Shown piece by piece: positions 45,627-55,745 of a DNA stretch of 64,000 bases (position 1 is its first letter; each line of letters opens with the position of its first letter). A program made the translations under genes and the position numbers. The stretch comes from an uncultured Halomonas sp. (GTDB taxonomy: Bacteria > Pseudomonadota > Gammaproteobacteria > Pseudomonadales > Halomonadaceae), in NCBI RefSeq assembly GCF_947493865.1, contig NZ_CANLTC010000004.1, positions 1-64,000 on the forward strand, written 5' to 3'. A model generated the notes under the pieces. The model was not told the origin of the DNA. It searched no databases and was given only the letters and a program-made list of their open reading frames with translations.

Positions 45627-45647
45627 AAATGACGAAGGAATGATGTA

Positions 45648-46511
45648 ATGGAACCACAGTACCGTCTGCTTGCGGAGCTTGAAGCCGCTTTCGATCATCT
45701 GGTTGAGCGAATCGATGCGCTGCTCGATATCTATACCGCGAATCCCGGCAAGGCTTGGGCGCTGGAGTCGCCACGACCGGATGCGCAGTGGCTGCGCCAG
45801 GTACTGCTCGATTTCTGGTATCAGGATGGCCAGGATGGCCGTGTAACCCGCAGCTATGTAGGCCTGATCGCCGCCAGCGAAGAGTTGCTGGACGCGGTAG
45901 CCGAGGTCAATGCGGCCAAAAGCCAATTTGCGGCGATACTGGCAACGATACGCGAACAGGCCATTTCCTTGATTCCAGAAATCAAGACCGTCCTTCCGTT
46001 TCGCCATCCGGCGTTGCACGATCATTTGCGAGGGCAAGGATTGGCACGCTTGCATCTCAAGCAGTGCTGGCGGCATTTACCGGTTGCTGATGCGCCATTG
46101 TCCAGAGTACGCCTGGCCTGGTATACCAGTGGCCGCTCCATAAAGCGCCTTAGCGTGCGAGAAGCCGAACAAAAGCTGCTGACACTGGATACTGATGCGC
46201 CCCATGTGCGAATACAACTCAAACGGCTGGCTGGCATACCGGATGGCGAACCCCTCGCACAGGTACAGCGGCAGGCGCCACTCATGCGCGCCAATCTATT
46301 CTTCCGGGAACCGCTGGCCGATGGCCACACACGCCGCGCCATGAATCTGGCTCTGCCCCTTTTCATTCCTGCGCCGGAGGGGCAACTTCCGGACTACAAC
46401 CAGCCGCTACCCCGCCCACCCCAGGGGCGTACCCGAGCCAAACGAAGCGATGAGCGCCTGGAAGACGAGGTATTCTTGCCCAGCATCAGGGTGTTTCGCT
46501 ACCGCGCCTGA
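45648..46511 (+). CDS. tus: DNA replication terminus site-binding protein (Tus-like)
   Basis: Protein of 287 residues that resembles E. coli Tus (309) in overall plan. The N-terminal helical part opens LLAELEAAFDHLVERIDAL, like the RLNTTFRQMEQEL region of Tus. The middle LPFRHPALHDHL...RVRLAWYTSGRSIKRLS lines up with the Tus core around its RFGWANKHIIKNL, and a DNA-contacting C-terminal part (LARVQRQAPLMRANLFFREP) resembles QPIARVWYKGD. Tus blocks replication forks at Ter sites from one side. I find no E. coli-type Ter site near the gene or elsewhere in the window. Ribosome site AAGGA. The identity is inferred from remembered sequence, so moderately sure. Confidence 0.75.
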   Translation: MEPQYRLLAELEAAFDHLVERIDALLDIYTANPGKAWALESPRPDAQWLRQVLLDFWYQDGQDGRVTRSYVGLIAASEELLDAVAEVNAAKSQFAAILATIREQAISLIPEIKTVLPFRHPALHDHLRGQGLARLHLKQCWRHLPVADAPLSRVRLAWYTSGRSIKRLSVREAEQKLLTLDTDAPHVRIQLKRLAGIPDGEPLAQVQRQAPLMRANLFFREPLADGHTRRAMNLALPLFIPAPEGQLPDYNQPLPRPPQGRTRAKRSDERLEDEVFLPSIRVFRYRA

Positions 46512-46529
46512 TCCAAATCTGGCGCTCTT

Positions 46530-46787
46530 TCAGCGCCGAGTGGCATCGTACCCCAGATCAATACCGCGCTTTTCGTCCGCTTGGCGCTGGGCCATGGCTT
46601 GCTGCTTGCGGTTTTCCTCTTCACATATTTCGTCCTTGCCACCGCAGATATCGCAGCCGTCCTTGAGGCCAAGGTTGTTTAGCCCGCCGCAGGAGCCTGC
46701 GATGGGTTTGCGCCCCATCAGAACCCCTATGGACATGGCGCCTATCACCAGCAACATGAATCCAAATACCAGTATCCACAGCGTCAT
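46530..46787 (-). CDS. nqrM: Na+-NQR maturation protein NqrM
   Basis: Small membrane protein of 85 residues with one N-terminal transmembrane helix (about 3-24) and four cysteines in GSCGGLNNLGLKDGCDICGGKDEIC, the hallmark of NqrM/DUF539. It is needed to deliver iron for the membrane FeS centre between NqrD and NqrE. It overlaps apbE by four bases and is the last gene of the nqr operon, as in Vibrio. Confidence 0.94.
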   Translation of the reverse strand: MTLWILVFGFMLLVIGAMSIGVLMGRKPIAGSCGGLNNLGLKDGCDICGGKDEICEEENRKQQAMAQRQADEKRGIDLGYDATRR

Positions 46788-47854
46788 ATCGTGCCCTCCT
46801 CTGTTGCCGGCTCATCCAGATAAGGTTCAAAGGACGAGCTCATGCGCGTTATAAAGCCTTCTTCCTCTCTGACAATGAAGTAGACTGCCAGGTTTTCCTG
46901 CTCTGCCAGTTTCAGTGCCGCATCAGCACCCATCACGGTAAAGGCCGTCGCCAGCGCATCCGCGGTGGCACTGCGTTTGGCGATGACCGTCACCGAGGCG
47001 ACACGATTGTCGATGGGTCGACCGGTACGTGGATCGATGGTGTGGGAATAGCGTACGCCATCCGCCTCGAAATAGTTACGATAATCCCCCGAGGTGGCCA
47101 CGGCCGCCGCTTCGAGGTCGATGATACGCTGCGCGCTACGCTCGTTGGACACAGGCTTTTCCACGGCGATGCGCCAAGGCTCATTGCCAGGCTTGTGTCC
47201 ATGGGTACGAATCTCGCCACCCACCTCGACCAGATAGTTGGCAACGTCACTGGTTTCAAGATAGTCGGCCACCTGATCCGTGGCATAGCCCTTGGCGATG
47301 CCCGATAAATCGACATACACCGGCTTGGTCTTGCTGAGCATGCCGTCCTTCAGCTGTAGTGCGGTGATGTCGACCAGGGACAGCGCTTCTTTCAGCGTAT
47401 CGGCATCAGGCACTTCTTCGGGTCGACCCTCCGGACCGAAGCCCCATAGATTGACCGCCGGCCCAACCGTCACGTCAAAGGCGCCATTGGAAAGTCGGGC
47501 GATGCGCTTTGATTCGCGAATGACCTCCGCGGTGGTGGGTGATACAAAGAAGGGAATACCCACAGGGAACCGATTGAAGTGTGACAGCTCGGAGTCATCG
47601 CGATAGGTCGACATCAGCGCATCGATGCGCTCGAGCTCGGTAAGTATCCCGGATTCGAGCCGTGCATGGTCATCCTGGCCCAGATCCGCATAAACGGTGA
47701 CGTGATAGCCGGTGCCGAAGATCGGCCCTTGAAATCGGTGCTCTTCAAGTCCGCTGTCGCAGCCGTTCAGCAGCACGGTCACCAAGGCCATCAACGACAA
47801 GGCCAGCCCTTTCGAGGCCGGCCCTGTCAGCTTTCGAGAAGCAATTTTCATCAT
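46784..47854 (-). CDS. apbE: FAD:protein FMN transferase
   Basis: Periplasmic lipoprotein of 356 residues; the signal peptide ends VLLNGC (about Cys32). ApbE moves FMN from FAD to a threonine of NqrB and NqrC. Family features are [15 protein letters not shown] (about 99-113), the [13 protein letters not shown] helix, GGEIRTHG (about 215-222), and the metal-binding [12 protein letters not shown] and [10 protein letters not shown] regions. It overlaps nqrF and nqrM by four bases each, which ties it to the NQR subunits it modifies. Confidence 0.94.
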   Translation of the reverse strand: MMKIASRKLTGPASKGLALSLMALVTVLLNGCDSGLEEHRFQGPIFGTGYHVTVYADLGQDDHARLESGILTELERIDALMSTYRDDSELSHFNRFPVGIPFFVSPTTAEVIRESKRIARLSNGAFDVTVGPAVNLWGFGPEGRPEEVPDADTLKEALSLVDITALQLKDGMLSKTKPVYVDLSGIAKGYATDQVADYLETSDVANYLVEVGGEIRTHGHKPGNEPWRIAVEKPVSNERSAQRIIDLEAAAVATSGDYRNYFEADGVRYSHTIDPRTGRPIDNRVASVTVIAKRSATADALATAFTVMGADAALKLAEQENLAVYFIVREEEGFITRMSSSFEPYLDEPATEEGTI

Positions 47855-49083
47855 CCGCCGAAGTCATCCAGCATGATGTTCTCGGGTTCGACCCCCATAT
47901 CCGTGAGCATCTTGACCACGGATGCGTTCATCATGGGCGGCCCGCACATGTAGAACTCGCAATCCTCCGGAGCCGGGTGATCCTTCAGATACATGTCATA
48001 CAGGACATTATGGATGAAGCCGGTCGGCCCTTCCCAGTTGTCCTCGGGCTGAGGATCGGACAGAGCCAGATGCCATTCGAAGTTATCGAACTCCTCGGCC
48101 AGCTGATCGTACTCCTCGTTGTAGAAGGTCTCGCGCCAGGAGCGCGCGCCGTACCAGAACGACATCTTGCGCGTGGACTTCAAACGCTTGAGCTGATCGA
48201 AGATATGGCTGCGCATTGGCGCCATGCCGGCACCGCCGCCGATGAAGACCATTTCCGCATCGGTGTCCTTGGCGAAGAACTCACCGAAGGGCCCCATCAC
48301 CGTGACCTTGTCGCCGGGCTTGAGGGAGAACACGTAGGTCGACATCAACCCCGGCGGATAGTCGCTGTTGGGCGGCGGCGTGGCGATACGGATATTGAAC
48401 TTGAGCAGGCCTTTCTCTTCCGGGTAATTGGCCATGGAGTAGGCGCGAATGACTTCTTCATTGCTCTTGTGAGAGACATTGAAGAGCCCGAACTTCTCCC
48501 AGTCGCCGCGATACTCTTCCTCGATATCAAAATCGGAGAACTTGATGTCATAGGGCGGGGCCACCAGCTGCACATAGCCACCGGCACGGAAAGCCACTTC
48601 CTCACCTTCGGGCAGTTTCAGATTGAGCTCCTTGATGAAGGTCGCGACGTTGGGGTTGGAGGTGACTTCACACTCCCACTTCTTGACCCCGAACACCTCC
48701 TCCGGCACCTCGATCTTCATGTCCTGCTTGACCGGTACCTGGCAGGAGAGCCGCCAGCCATCCTTTTTTTCACGCATGGTGAAATGGGATTCCTCAGTGG
48801 GCAGAATCGACCCGCCACCTTCGGAAATACGGCACTTGCACTGAGCGCAGGACCCACCGCCACCACAGGCGGAAGACAAGAAGATGCCATTGGAGGCCAG
48901 TGTCTGCAGCAGTTTGCCACCGGCCTGGGTCGTCATCGTGTTCTCGGGATCGTCGTTGATCTCGATCGTGACGTCGCCACTGCTGACAAGACGGCTACGC
49001 GCCGCCAGGATAACCAGTACCAGACCGATGACGATCACGGTAAACATGATCACACCGAGCAGGATTACAGATGTATCAACCAT
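47851..49083 (-). CDS. nqrF: Na+-NQR subunit F (NADH dehydrogenase module)
   Basis: Membrane-anchored subunit of 410 residues that takes electrons from NADH. An N-terminal helix (about 8-28) is followed by a 2Fe-2S ferredoxin domain with [12 protein letters not shown] and LSCQ (about 70-112). The FAD domain has [13 protein letters not shown] (about 209), and the NADH site [13 protein letters not shown] (about 276-288). It ends DDFGG, typical for NqrF. Length matches the family (about 408). Confidence 0.96.
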   Translation of the reverse strand: MVDTSVILLGVIMFTVIVIGLVLVILAARSRLVSSGDVTIEINDDPENTMTTQAGGKLLQTLASNGIFLSSACGGGGSCAQCKCRISEGGGSILPTEESHFTMREKKDGWRLSCQVPVKQDMKIEVPEEVFGVKKWECEVTSNPNVATFIKELNLKLPEGEEVAFRAGGYVQLVAPPYDIKFSDFDIEEEYRGDWEKFGLFNVSHKSNEEVIRAYSMANYPEEKGLLKFNIRIATPPPNSDYPPGLMSTYVFSLKPGDKVTVMGPFGEFFAKDTDAEMVFIGGGAGMAPMRSHIFDQLKRLKSTRKMSFWYGARSWRETFYNEEYDQLAEEFDNFEWHLALSDPQPEDNWEGPTGFIHNVLYDMYLKDHPAPEDCEFYMCGPPMMNASVVKMLTDMGVEPENIMLDDFGG

Positions 49084-49106
49084 GTCGATTTCCTATTCCG
49101 TTGGCT

Positions 49107-49727
49107 TTATAGCTGGACGCCGGAGAAGGACATGAAGCCCAGCGACATCAGCCCGACGGTAATGAAGGTGATACCCAGCCCTTGCAAGCCAGCCGGCACG
49201 TCGCTGTACTTGAGCTTTTCACGGATACCCGCCAGCGCGGTAATTGCCAGTGCCCAGCCAATACCCGCGCCGGCACCATAGACGATGGACTCGCCAAAGC
49301 CGTAGCTGCGCTCTGCCATGAACAATACCGCGCCAAGAATCGCGCAATTGACCGTGATCAGTGGCAGGAAGACACCGAGGGTGTTGTAGAGAGCGGGTAC
49401 GAACTTGTCGAGGAACATTTCGAGAATCTGCACCATGGCGGCAATGACCCCGATGTAGCTCAAAAGCCCGAGGAAGGAGAGATCGATATTTTCCGCACCC
49501 TCGATACCCGTCCAGGTCAACGCCCCTTCCGCCAGCAGGTAATGCAGGATCAGGTTATTGGCCGGCACCGTAATGCTCAGCACCACGATTACGGCAATGC
49601 CTAACCCGATGGCAGACGACACTTTCTTGGAAACCGCCAGAAAGGTACACATGCCCAGGAAGAACGCCAATGCCATGTTTTCGACGAATACCGCCTGTAC
49701 GAACAGGCTGAGATAATGGCCAAGCAT
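49107..49727 (-). CDS. nqrE: Na+-NQR subunit E
   Basis: Inner-membrane subunit of 206 residues with six transmembrane helices. With NqrD it forms the symmetric core that holds the intramembrane FeS centre; the N-terminal [17 protein letters not shown] and [14 protein letters not shown] stretches carry the conserved cysteines. It starts at the last base of the nqrD stop region (TAATG overlap). Confidence 0.96.
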   Translation of the reverse strand: MLGHYLSLFVQAVFVENMALAFFLGMCTFLAVSKKVSSAIGLGIAVIVVLSITVPANNLILHYLLAEGALTWTGIEGAENIDLSFLGLLSYIGVIAAMVQILEMFLDKFVPALYNTLGVFLPLITVNCAILGAVLFMAERSYGFGESIVYGAGAGIGWALAITALAGIREKLKYSDVPAGLQGLGITFITVGLMSLGFMSFSGVQL

Positions 49728-50404
49728 TACGCGGTCTCCTTGATCTTGGTTTTACTGTTGGCAACGATACGGTATTCGGTTTTTTCGACCTGATCCGGAT
49801 TGAAGGAGCGCAGTATCCAGATCAACAGGCCGATGACGAAGAACGCTGAAGGCGGCAATAGCATCAAGCCATTGGGCACATACCAGCCACCGTTCTGTAC
49901 CGCCGGCAGGATAGTGAGACCAAACACGCTGCCGGAGCCCAGCAGCTCCCGCACGAAACCGACAAACAGCAGGATCACGGCGTAGCCCAGACCGTTGCCC
50001 ACGCCGTCGAGGAAGCTCATCACCGGGCCATTCTGCATGGCATAGCCTTCGGCACGTCCCATGACGATACAGTTGGTGATGATCAACCCAACGAACACCG
50101 ATAGCTGCTTGGACATCTCATAGGCATAGGCCTTCAACACCTGATCCACCACGATCACCAGGGAAGCGATGATGGTCATCTGCACGATGATGCGGATCGA
50201 TGAAGGAATGTGATGACGGAGCAAGGATACGAAGAGGTTGGAGAACGCGGTAACCACGATCACGGCAATCCCCATGACCAGCGACACGCTCATCGAGTTG
50301 GTGACCGCCAGAGCCGAACAGATCCCGAGCACCTGCAAGGCGATGGGATTGTTCTTGAACACCGGCGACAACAGAACACTTTTCGGAGTATCAGAGGCAG
50401 CCAT
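49727..50404 (-). CDS. nqrD: Na+-NQR subunit D
   Basis: Inner-membrane subunit of 225 residues with six transmembrane helices; homologous to Nqr[20 protein letters not shown] (about 16-34) and [18 protein letters not shown] (about 105-122) carry the paired cysteines of the membrane FeS site. It is two bases downstream of nqrC. Confidence 0.96.
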   Translation of the reverse strand: MAASDTPKSVLLSPVFKNNPIALQVLGICSALAVTNSMSVSLVMGIAVIVVTAFSNLFVSLLRHHIPSSIRIIVQMTIIASLVIVVDQVLKAYAYEMSKQLSVFVGLIITNCIVMGRAEGYAMQNGPVMSFLDGVGNGLGYAVILLFVGFVRELLGSGSVFGLTILPAVQNGGWYVPNGLMLLPPSAFFVIGLLIWILRSFNPDQVEKTEYRIVANSKTKIKETA

Positions 50405-50406
50405 GC

Positions 50407-51186
50407 TTACGCGTCTCCTTGTGTATTGTCATGGAAGCGAGCGAGATACTCGGCAAAGCCCGCTTCGCCAAGCCAGAATTGCAGCATGTTGGTGACGCCC
50501 CGACTAGTCAGGGTAGCACCGGACAAGGCATCCGCTTCGTACTGGGAATCGGCACCGCCTTTTACCAGACGAATCTCCGGCTGCATTTCGCTATCGCTGT
50601 AATCATAGATTTTCTTGCCCTCCCACTGCGCCTTCCAGCGCGGGTTGTCCACTTCGCCGCCAAGACCCGGAGTTTCAGCGTGATCGTAGTAGGATAGGCC
50701 AAGGATGGTATTGCCATCGCCCTTCAGCGCCAGAAAGCCGCGCATCAGTCCCCACAATCCCTGGCCGCGAATCGGCAGAATGATTTCGTTGGGATCCTCG
50801 GGATCACCTACCAGATAGACCGTGGAGAATTTCTCCTGGCGAATGAGTCCCGCCGGGTCCTCGCCGGAGAGCGTCCGTGACGTCGCGGGGTCCTTGGAAG
50901 CATCGAACTGATTGAAGGTCTCGGGATCGAGCTCTTCGGTATATTCGCCGGTATCGAGGTTGATCACTCGCGAGGTGATCTTGTCCTTGAACACCTGATT
51001 GACATCGATACCCGGCTCAAAGAGCCCAGCCACCTGCAAGATATTGCTCTTGCGGTCGAGCTCCTGATTCAGCTGCTGGGTGGGGCGTAGCGCCACCGCA
51101 GCGGTCGAAACGATGACGGAGCAGACGATGCACAACGCCAGGGCGACCCCCAGCGTTTTCTTGATCGAGTTGTTGCTTGATGCCAT
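50407..51186 (-). CDS. nqrC: Na+-NQR subunit C
   Basis: Subunit of 259 residues with one N-terminal transmembrane helix (about 12-32) and a periplasmic FMN domain. The covalent FMN attachment motif is SGAT in [12 protein letters not shown] (Thr about 222). [16 protein letters not shown] (about 139-154) is a typical segment. The start shares one base with the nqrB stop. Confidence 0.96.
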   Translation of the reverse strand: MASSNNSIKKTLGVALALCIVCSVIVSTAAVALRPTQQLNQELDRKSNILQVAGLFEPGIDVNQVFKDKITSRVINLDTGEYTEELDPETFNQFDASKDPATSRTLSGEDPAGLIRQEKFSTVYLVGDPEDPNEIILPIRGQGLWGLMRGFLALKGDGNTILGLSYYDHAETPGLGGEVDNPRWKAQWEGKKIYDYSDSEMQPEIRLVKGGADSQYEADALSGATLTSRGVTNMLQFWLGEAGFAEYLARFHDNTQGDA

Positions 51187-52421
51187 CAGGCAGTCTCCTC
51201 GGTTGTCGGCGTAAAGGCTTTCTCACGCTTCTGGCGACGCTTGATATTGGCTTGAACGACGAAGTGATCGATCAGCGGTGCAAACAGGTTGGCAAACAGA
51301 ATTGCCAGCATGATGCCTTCCGGGAATGCCGGATTGACGACACGAATGAGCACCGTCATCACCCCGATCAAGGCGCCGAAAATCAGCTTGCCGGGGTTGG
51401 TCATGGAGGCCGAGACCGGATCGGTGGCCATGAATACCAGGCCGAAGGCGAATCCGCCGACCACCAGGTGCCAGTACCAGGGCATGGCAAACATCGTATT
51501 GGTATCGGAACCGATGAGATTGAGCAGCAAGGACATCCCCACCATACCGAGGAAAACCCCCAGCATGATGCGCCAGGAGGCGATTCGCGTCAGCAGCAAC
51601 ACCGCCGCCCCCAGCAGGATCGCCAGGGTCGAGACTTCACCCACCGAACCGGGCATGAACCCCAGGAAAGCATCCCACCAGCTGTATTGTTCGGTCATGC
51701 CAGGCATACCGTCGGTGACGACCATCGAAAGCGCCGTGGCACCGGTATAGCCATCGGCGGCCACCCATACCGCATCACCGGAAATCTGTGCCGGATAGGC
51801 AAAATAGAGAAACGCACGGCCCGTCAGCGCCGGATTGAGGAAGTTCTTGCCGGTACCGCCGAAGATTTCCTTCCCGATCACCACGCCGAAGGTGATGCCC
51901 AGGGCGACCTGCCACAGGGGTATGGTGGCCGGAAGAATCAATGCGTAGAGCACGGAAGTGACGAAGAACCCTTCGTTGACCTCGTGGCCGCGCTTGACGG
52001 CGAACAGCACTTCCCAGAAGCCCCCCACCACGAAGGTCACCAGGTAGATAGGCAGGAAGTAAGTGGCACCGTGAATGAAGTTGGCCCAGATACTGCCGGG
52101 ATCGTGACCACTGGTCAGCGCCAGGGTCAACGCCTCGCGCCAGCCCCCCAACGCGCCATAGCCATCGGCGATTGCCAGGTTGGCCTGCAGACCGGCGTTA
52201 TACATACCGAAGAACATGGCCGGGAAAGTACATAGCCAGACCGTGATCATGATGCGCTTCAGATCGATACCATCGCGCACATGCGCCGTGCCTTTGGTGA
52301 CATCCGGCGGCGCATAGAAGATGGTGTCTACCGCTTCGTAGAGCGCATAAAACTTCTCGTAGCGGCCACCCTTATGGAAATGGGGCTCGAGATTGTCGAG
52401 TGATTTGCGGATACCCATCAT
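51186..52421 (-). CDS. nqrB: Na+-NQR subunit B
   Basis: Main sodium-translocating membrane subunit, 411 residues from the ATG at 52421, which has GAGG nine bases upstream; a longer frame to 52526 would overlap nqrA by 100 bp. About ten transmembrane helices. The FMN-threonine site is GYTGATALS (Thr about 225), a TGAT form of the S/T-G-A-T flavinylation motif. [16 protein letters not shown] and [17 protein letters not shown] belong to the riboflavin and quinone regions. It follows nqrA by four bases. Confidence 0.96.
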   Translation of the reverse strand: MMGIRKSLDNLEPHFHKGGRYEKFYALYEAVDTIFYAPPDVTKGTAHVRDGIDLKRIMITVWLCTFPAMFFGMYNAGLQANLAIADGYGALGGWREALTLALTSGHDPGSIWANFIHGATYFLPIYLVTFVVGGFWEVLFAVKRGHEVNEGFFVTSVLYALILPATIPLWQVALGITFGVVIGKEIFGGTGKNFLNPALTGRAFLYFAYPAQISGDAVWVAADGYTGATALSMVVTDGMPGMTEQYSWWDAFLGFMPGSVGEVSTLAILLGAAVLLLTRIASWRIMLGVFLGMVGMSLLLNLIGSDTNTMFAMPWYWHLVVGGFAFGLVFMATDPVSASMTNPGKLIFGALIGVMTVLIRVVNPAFPEGIMLAILFANLFAPLIDHFVVQANIKRRQKREKAFTPTTEETA

Positions 52422-52425
52422 CGCA

Positions 52426-53775
52426 TTAGGCCTCTTTCTCGATCGTGGTGAGATTGTCGCGCAGGATAGGGCCGTACTCGTACTTGCCGGGGCAGACGTA
52501 GGTGCACAGCGCCAGATCCTCTTCATCCAACTCGAGACAACCGAGCTGCATGGCGTCTTCGATATCGCCGACGATCAACGACCGCAGTAGCTGGGTCGGA
52601 AGAATATCCAGTGGCATGACTTTCTCGTAGGAGCCGATAGGTACCATGGCACGCTCGGAACCATTGGTCGAGGTGTCCGGCGCGTACTTGGGCAGGCCCA
52701 GGAACTGGGAGATGTAGATACCCATGACCGAATGACGGTTGCGACCGGGGGACAGCCACCCCATGAAGGCACGCTTGTTGTTCTCTTCGAGCAGCGAGAA
52801 CTGGGAATGAAAGCGCCCCAGGAAACGGCGCGACCCTTCTGCGGTGAAGCCGCCGAACACCGACCCGGAAATCACGCGGGTTTCTTCAGGTTCGATGATC
52901 TCATTCTCGAGCAGTTCCGCACTGCTGGCCCCTACCCGCGTCCGAAGTAGCCGCGGTTGCTGGGCGCGAGGCCCACCGACTGCGACTATCCGCCGCAGAT
53001 CCAGTCGCCCTTCGGTGAACAGGGTGCCGATCGCCATGACGTCCTGATAGCCAACGTGCCAGACCTGACGTTTCAAGCCCACCGGCGACAGGAAGTGGAT
53101 ATGAGTACCCGGCAACCCCGCCGGATGCAGACCGGCAAACGTCTCGACCTGAACCCCATCGATATCGCCCCCGGGCAAATCCACGTCAGGTGCCTGACAC
53201 AGATACACCTTGCCCGGCGTCAGATGCTTGAGCACCTTGAGGCCATTGGCAAAAGCCTGGGGGTTCTCATTGATGATGACCGCAGGATCCGCGGACAGCG
53301 GATGTGTATCGATGGCAGTGACGAATATATCCGCCGGCACCGCCTCGAGTTCAGGGGTACGAGAGAAGGGGCGCGTGCGCAGCGCTGTCCAGAGCCCGGA
53401 CTCGACCAGTTGATCCACTACCACTTGGCGCTCGAGGGTGGCCAGAGCATCGGCACCATACGCCTTGAACTCGATCGCTTCTTCAGCATCGTCGAGACGA
53501 ATCACTACGGACAGCAGCATGCGCCGCTCACCGCGATTGATGGCGACCACCTCTCCAGCGCCAGGCGCGGTGAAGCGTACGCCAGGAATCTTCTTGTCGG
53601 TAAACAGGAGCTGGCCCTGTTTGACCCGATCCCCTTCCTTGACCTCCATCGTCGGCTTCATACCGACATAATCTGGCCCCAGAACCGCCACATGGCGAAC
53701 GGGCGTGGCCTCATGGATACGCTGCTCCGGACCCCCGACGATCGGGATATCCAGGCCTCGCTTGACTTCGATCAT
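52426..53775 (-). CDS. nqrA: Na+-NQR subunit A
   Basis: Cytosolic subunit of 449 residues (usual 446-447) that binds quinone near the membrane. It opens [18 protein letters not shown] with [22 protein letters not shown], a biotinyl/RnfC-like barrel, and has the family's [17 protein letters not shown] [15 protein letters not shown]. It is the promoter-proximal gene of nqrABCDEF-apbE-nqrM, which makes a sodium motive force, fitting a marine or halophilic lifestyle. Confidence 0.96.
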   Translation of the reverse strand: MIEVKRGLDIPIVGGPEQRIHEATPVRHVAVLGPDYVGMKPTMEVKEGDRVKQGQLLFTDKKIPGVRFTAPGAGEVVAINRGERRMLLSVVIRLDDAEEAIEFKAYGADALATLERQVVVDQLVESGLWTALRTRPFSRTPELEAVPADIFVTAIDTHPLSADPAVIINENPQAFANGLKVLKHLTPGKVYLCQAPDVDLPGGDIDGVQVETFAGLHPAGLPGTHIHFLSPVGLKRQVWHVGYQDVMAIGTLFTEGRLDLRRIVAVGGPRAQQPRLLRTRVGASSAELLENEIIEPEETRVISGSVFGGFTAEGSRRFLGRFHSQFSLLEENNKRAFMGWLSPGRNRHSVMGIYISQFLGLPKYAPDTSTNGSERAMVPIGSYEKVMPLDILPTQLLRSLIVGDIEDAMQLGCLELDEEDLALCTYVCPGKYEYGPILRDNLTTIEKEA

Positions 53776-53864
53776 AGTCTCGCCCAGTTATCTGTTCTGA
53801 TAGTAGAAATAACGATAAATACAGCGAGCGTCAGCTCTTGCCTGCGGTCATATCATGCCGTATT

Positions 53865-53895
53865 CCGCCTAAAATGATTAGGCGGCTTCGTTTTT
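53865..53895 (+). terminator. Orphan plus-strand terminator upstream of nqrA
   Basis: CCGCCTAA (53865-53872) pairs with TTAGGCGG (53878-53885) over a 5-nt loop, followed after five bases by a T5 run. It is oriented to end a plus-strand transcript, but no plus-strand gene ends here; nqrA begins 90 bp away on the other strand. Confidence 0.6.
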
Positions 53896-54034
53896 CTTAT
53901 CAGAAGGTTGTCTTGTACGGCTCGAGCTCAGACGAACCGCAGCAAAAAGTCGTCGTCATTATAAAGAGGCACGGCTAGAAAGACCACATGATCAAAGGTC
54001 GGGTTTGAAGAACAAAACGGGGGCTAAACAACCG

Positions 54035-54057
54035 ATCGCCCCCAGGAAGGGGGCGAT
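54035..54057 (-). terminator. Hairpin after the GAPDH gene
   Basis: ATCGCCCCC (54035-54043) pairs with GGGGGCGAT (54049-54057), a strong GC stem 11 bases after the stop codon on the minus strand. The following GGTTGTTTAG is only moderately T-rich. Confidence 0.7.
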
Positions 54058-54067
54058 GGAGAGGCAT

Positions 54068-55522
54068 TTAGTCGCGAGCGACCGGCAGGTATTTGAACCG
54101 AACGTTGGACATGTATTGCAGAAGCCGCACGACCTGGCAGCTATAACCGAACTCGTTGTCATACCAGACATACAGCACCGCATTGGTATCATCGACAATG
54201 GTCGCCTTGGCATCCACGATGCCGGCATGACGATTGCCCACGAAATCCGATGAAACCACTTCGGGCGAGTCGACATAGTCGATCTGCTTGTGCATCGGCG
54301 AATGCAATGCCATCTGGCGCAGATAGTCGTTGACGCTGTTCGTATCCGCGCTCTTCTCCAGATTGAGATTGAGAATCGCCATGGAGACATTGGGTGTCGG
54401 CACGCGAATGGCATTGCCCGTCAGCTTGTTGGAAAGCTCGGGTAGCGCCTTGGCCACTGCCTTGGCAGCCCCGGTCTCGGTCAGCACCATGTTCAACGGC
54501 GCACTACGACCACGACGGTCGCCCTTGTGGTAGTTGTCGATCAGATTCTGATCGTTGGTGTAAGAGTGCACCGTCTCCACATGGCCATGCTTGATGCCGT
54601 ATTCGTCATTGATTGCCTTGAGTACCGGCACGATGGCATTGGTCGTACAGGAGGCGGCGGAGATGATGCGCTCGCCGTCATCGATATCGCCATGATTGAT
54701 GCCATAGACGACGTTCTTGAGGTTGCCCTTGCCCGGCGCCGTGAGCAGCACCTTGGCCACGCCCTTGCATTGCAGATGCTGGGAAAGCCCCTCTTCGTCC
54801 CGCCACTTGCCGGTATTGTCGACGACGATGGCATTGTTGATGCCATAGGCGGTGTAGTCGATTTCCGCAGGGGAGTCCGCGTGAATGACCTTGATGTAAT
54901 TGCCATTGGCGATCAAGGCACTGTTTTCCTGATCGACGCTGATCGACCCACCGAAAGGACCATGCACCGAGTCGCGACGCAGAAGGCTTGCACGCTTCTC
55001 GAGATCATCGCCGGAACCACGCACGACGATGGCACGTAGACGCAGCAGATTACCGCCGCCTGCCTTCTCGATCAGAATGCGCGCCAGAATGCGGCCGATA
55101 CGCCCGAAACCGTACAGCACCACATCCTTGGGCTCGCCGCCCATGCCGTTGGCGCTATGCCCCCCGACGATGTCCGAAAGCTCTTCTTTCAGATACGCCT
55201 CGACATCATCGCGGCCGCTGTTCTTGAAAGCGACTGCCAAGCGGCCAAGATCGATGTGCGCCGGCGCCAGATCGAGTTCCGTCATCGTCTTGACCAACGG
55301 GAAAGTATCGCGAACGGAGAGTTCGGTGCCCTCGACCCGCTTTACATAGCGGTGATTCTTGAGGATACGCAGAACCGAACGATTGATCAGTGAACGGCCG
55401 TAGAGCGATGGCACGACGTTATACTTGCGATAGAGTTTGCCAAGCAGCGGGATCATCTCTTCTGCAAGCGCTTCATTGTCCTGCCATTCCTGGAAATAGT
55501 TATCGAGCTTTTCCTGACTCAC
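54068..55522 (-). CDS. gap: Glyceraldehyde-3-phosphate dehydrogenase, long form
   Basis: NAD-dependent GAPDH of 484 residues, about 150 longer than E. coli GapA because of an N-terminal helical extension (about 1-130) before the Rossmann domain VVLYGFGRIGRILARIL. The catalytic Cys is in ISAASCTTNAIVPVLKAI, and the substrate region is THGVETVHSYTNDQNL-like HVETVHSYTNDQNLID with the RRGRSAPLNMVLTETGAA loop. The same long form occurs in Pseudomonas and Vibrio. It is transcribed away from mfd; the 223-bp gap serves both. Confidence 0.93.
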   Translation of the reverse strand: MSQEKLDNYFQEWQDNEALAEEMIPLLGKLYRKYNVVPSLYGRSLINRSVLRILKNHRYVKRVEGTELSVRDTFPLVKTMTELDLAPAHIDLGRLAVAFKNSGRDDVEAYLKEELSDIVGGHSANGMGGEPKDVVLYGFGRIGRILARILIEKAGGGNLLRLRAIVVRGSGDDLEKRASLLRRDSVHGPFGGSISVDQENSALIANGNYIKVIHADSPAEIDYTAYGINNAIVVDNTGKWRDEEGLSQHLQCKGVAKVLLTAPGKGNLKNVVYGINHGDIDDGERIISAASCTTNAIVPVLKAINDEYGIKHGHVETVHSYTNDQNLIDNYHKGDRRGRSAPLNMVLTETGAAKAVAKALPELSNKLTGNAIRVPTPNVSMAILNLNLEKSADTNSVNDYLRQMALHSPMHKQIDYVDSPEVVSSDFVGNRHAGIVDAKATIVDDTNAVLYVWYDNEFGYSCQVVRLLQYMSNVRFKYLPVARD

Positions 55523-55745
55523 GGGGTCTTACCTCACTGATGCATGAATAATTTGGGGGCCATTATCCTTACCTCTTGGGGATGACCGCAATCGCTGTAT
55601 GGTCGCAGGTGCTGTAAGACCACTACAGAAACAGAGATTTGACTACAAGCATCAATTAGCGCTGATAGGCTTCGGTGCTTTCTCCTTCCTGCCTCAAGAC
55701 TGCTATCATTCCGCTCACTCTCCATGCTTTGCGTTCAAATCGTCG

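Noticed and set aside
45522..46600. E. coli-type Ter site near the tus-like gene
   Set aside because: I looked for TGTTGTAACTA-like sequences around the gene and in the rest of the window. Partial matches such as GTTGTAAG near 1481 have too few conserved bases.
47977..49281. Long open frame antisense to nqrF and nqrE (434 codons)
   Set aside because: It crosses two conserved genes on the other strand and shows no domain.
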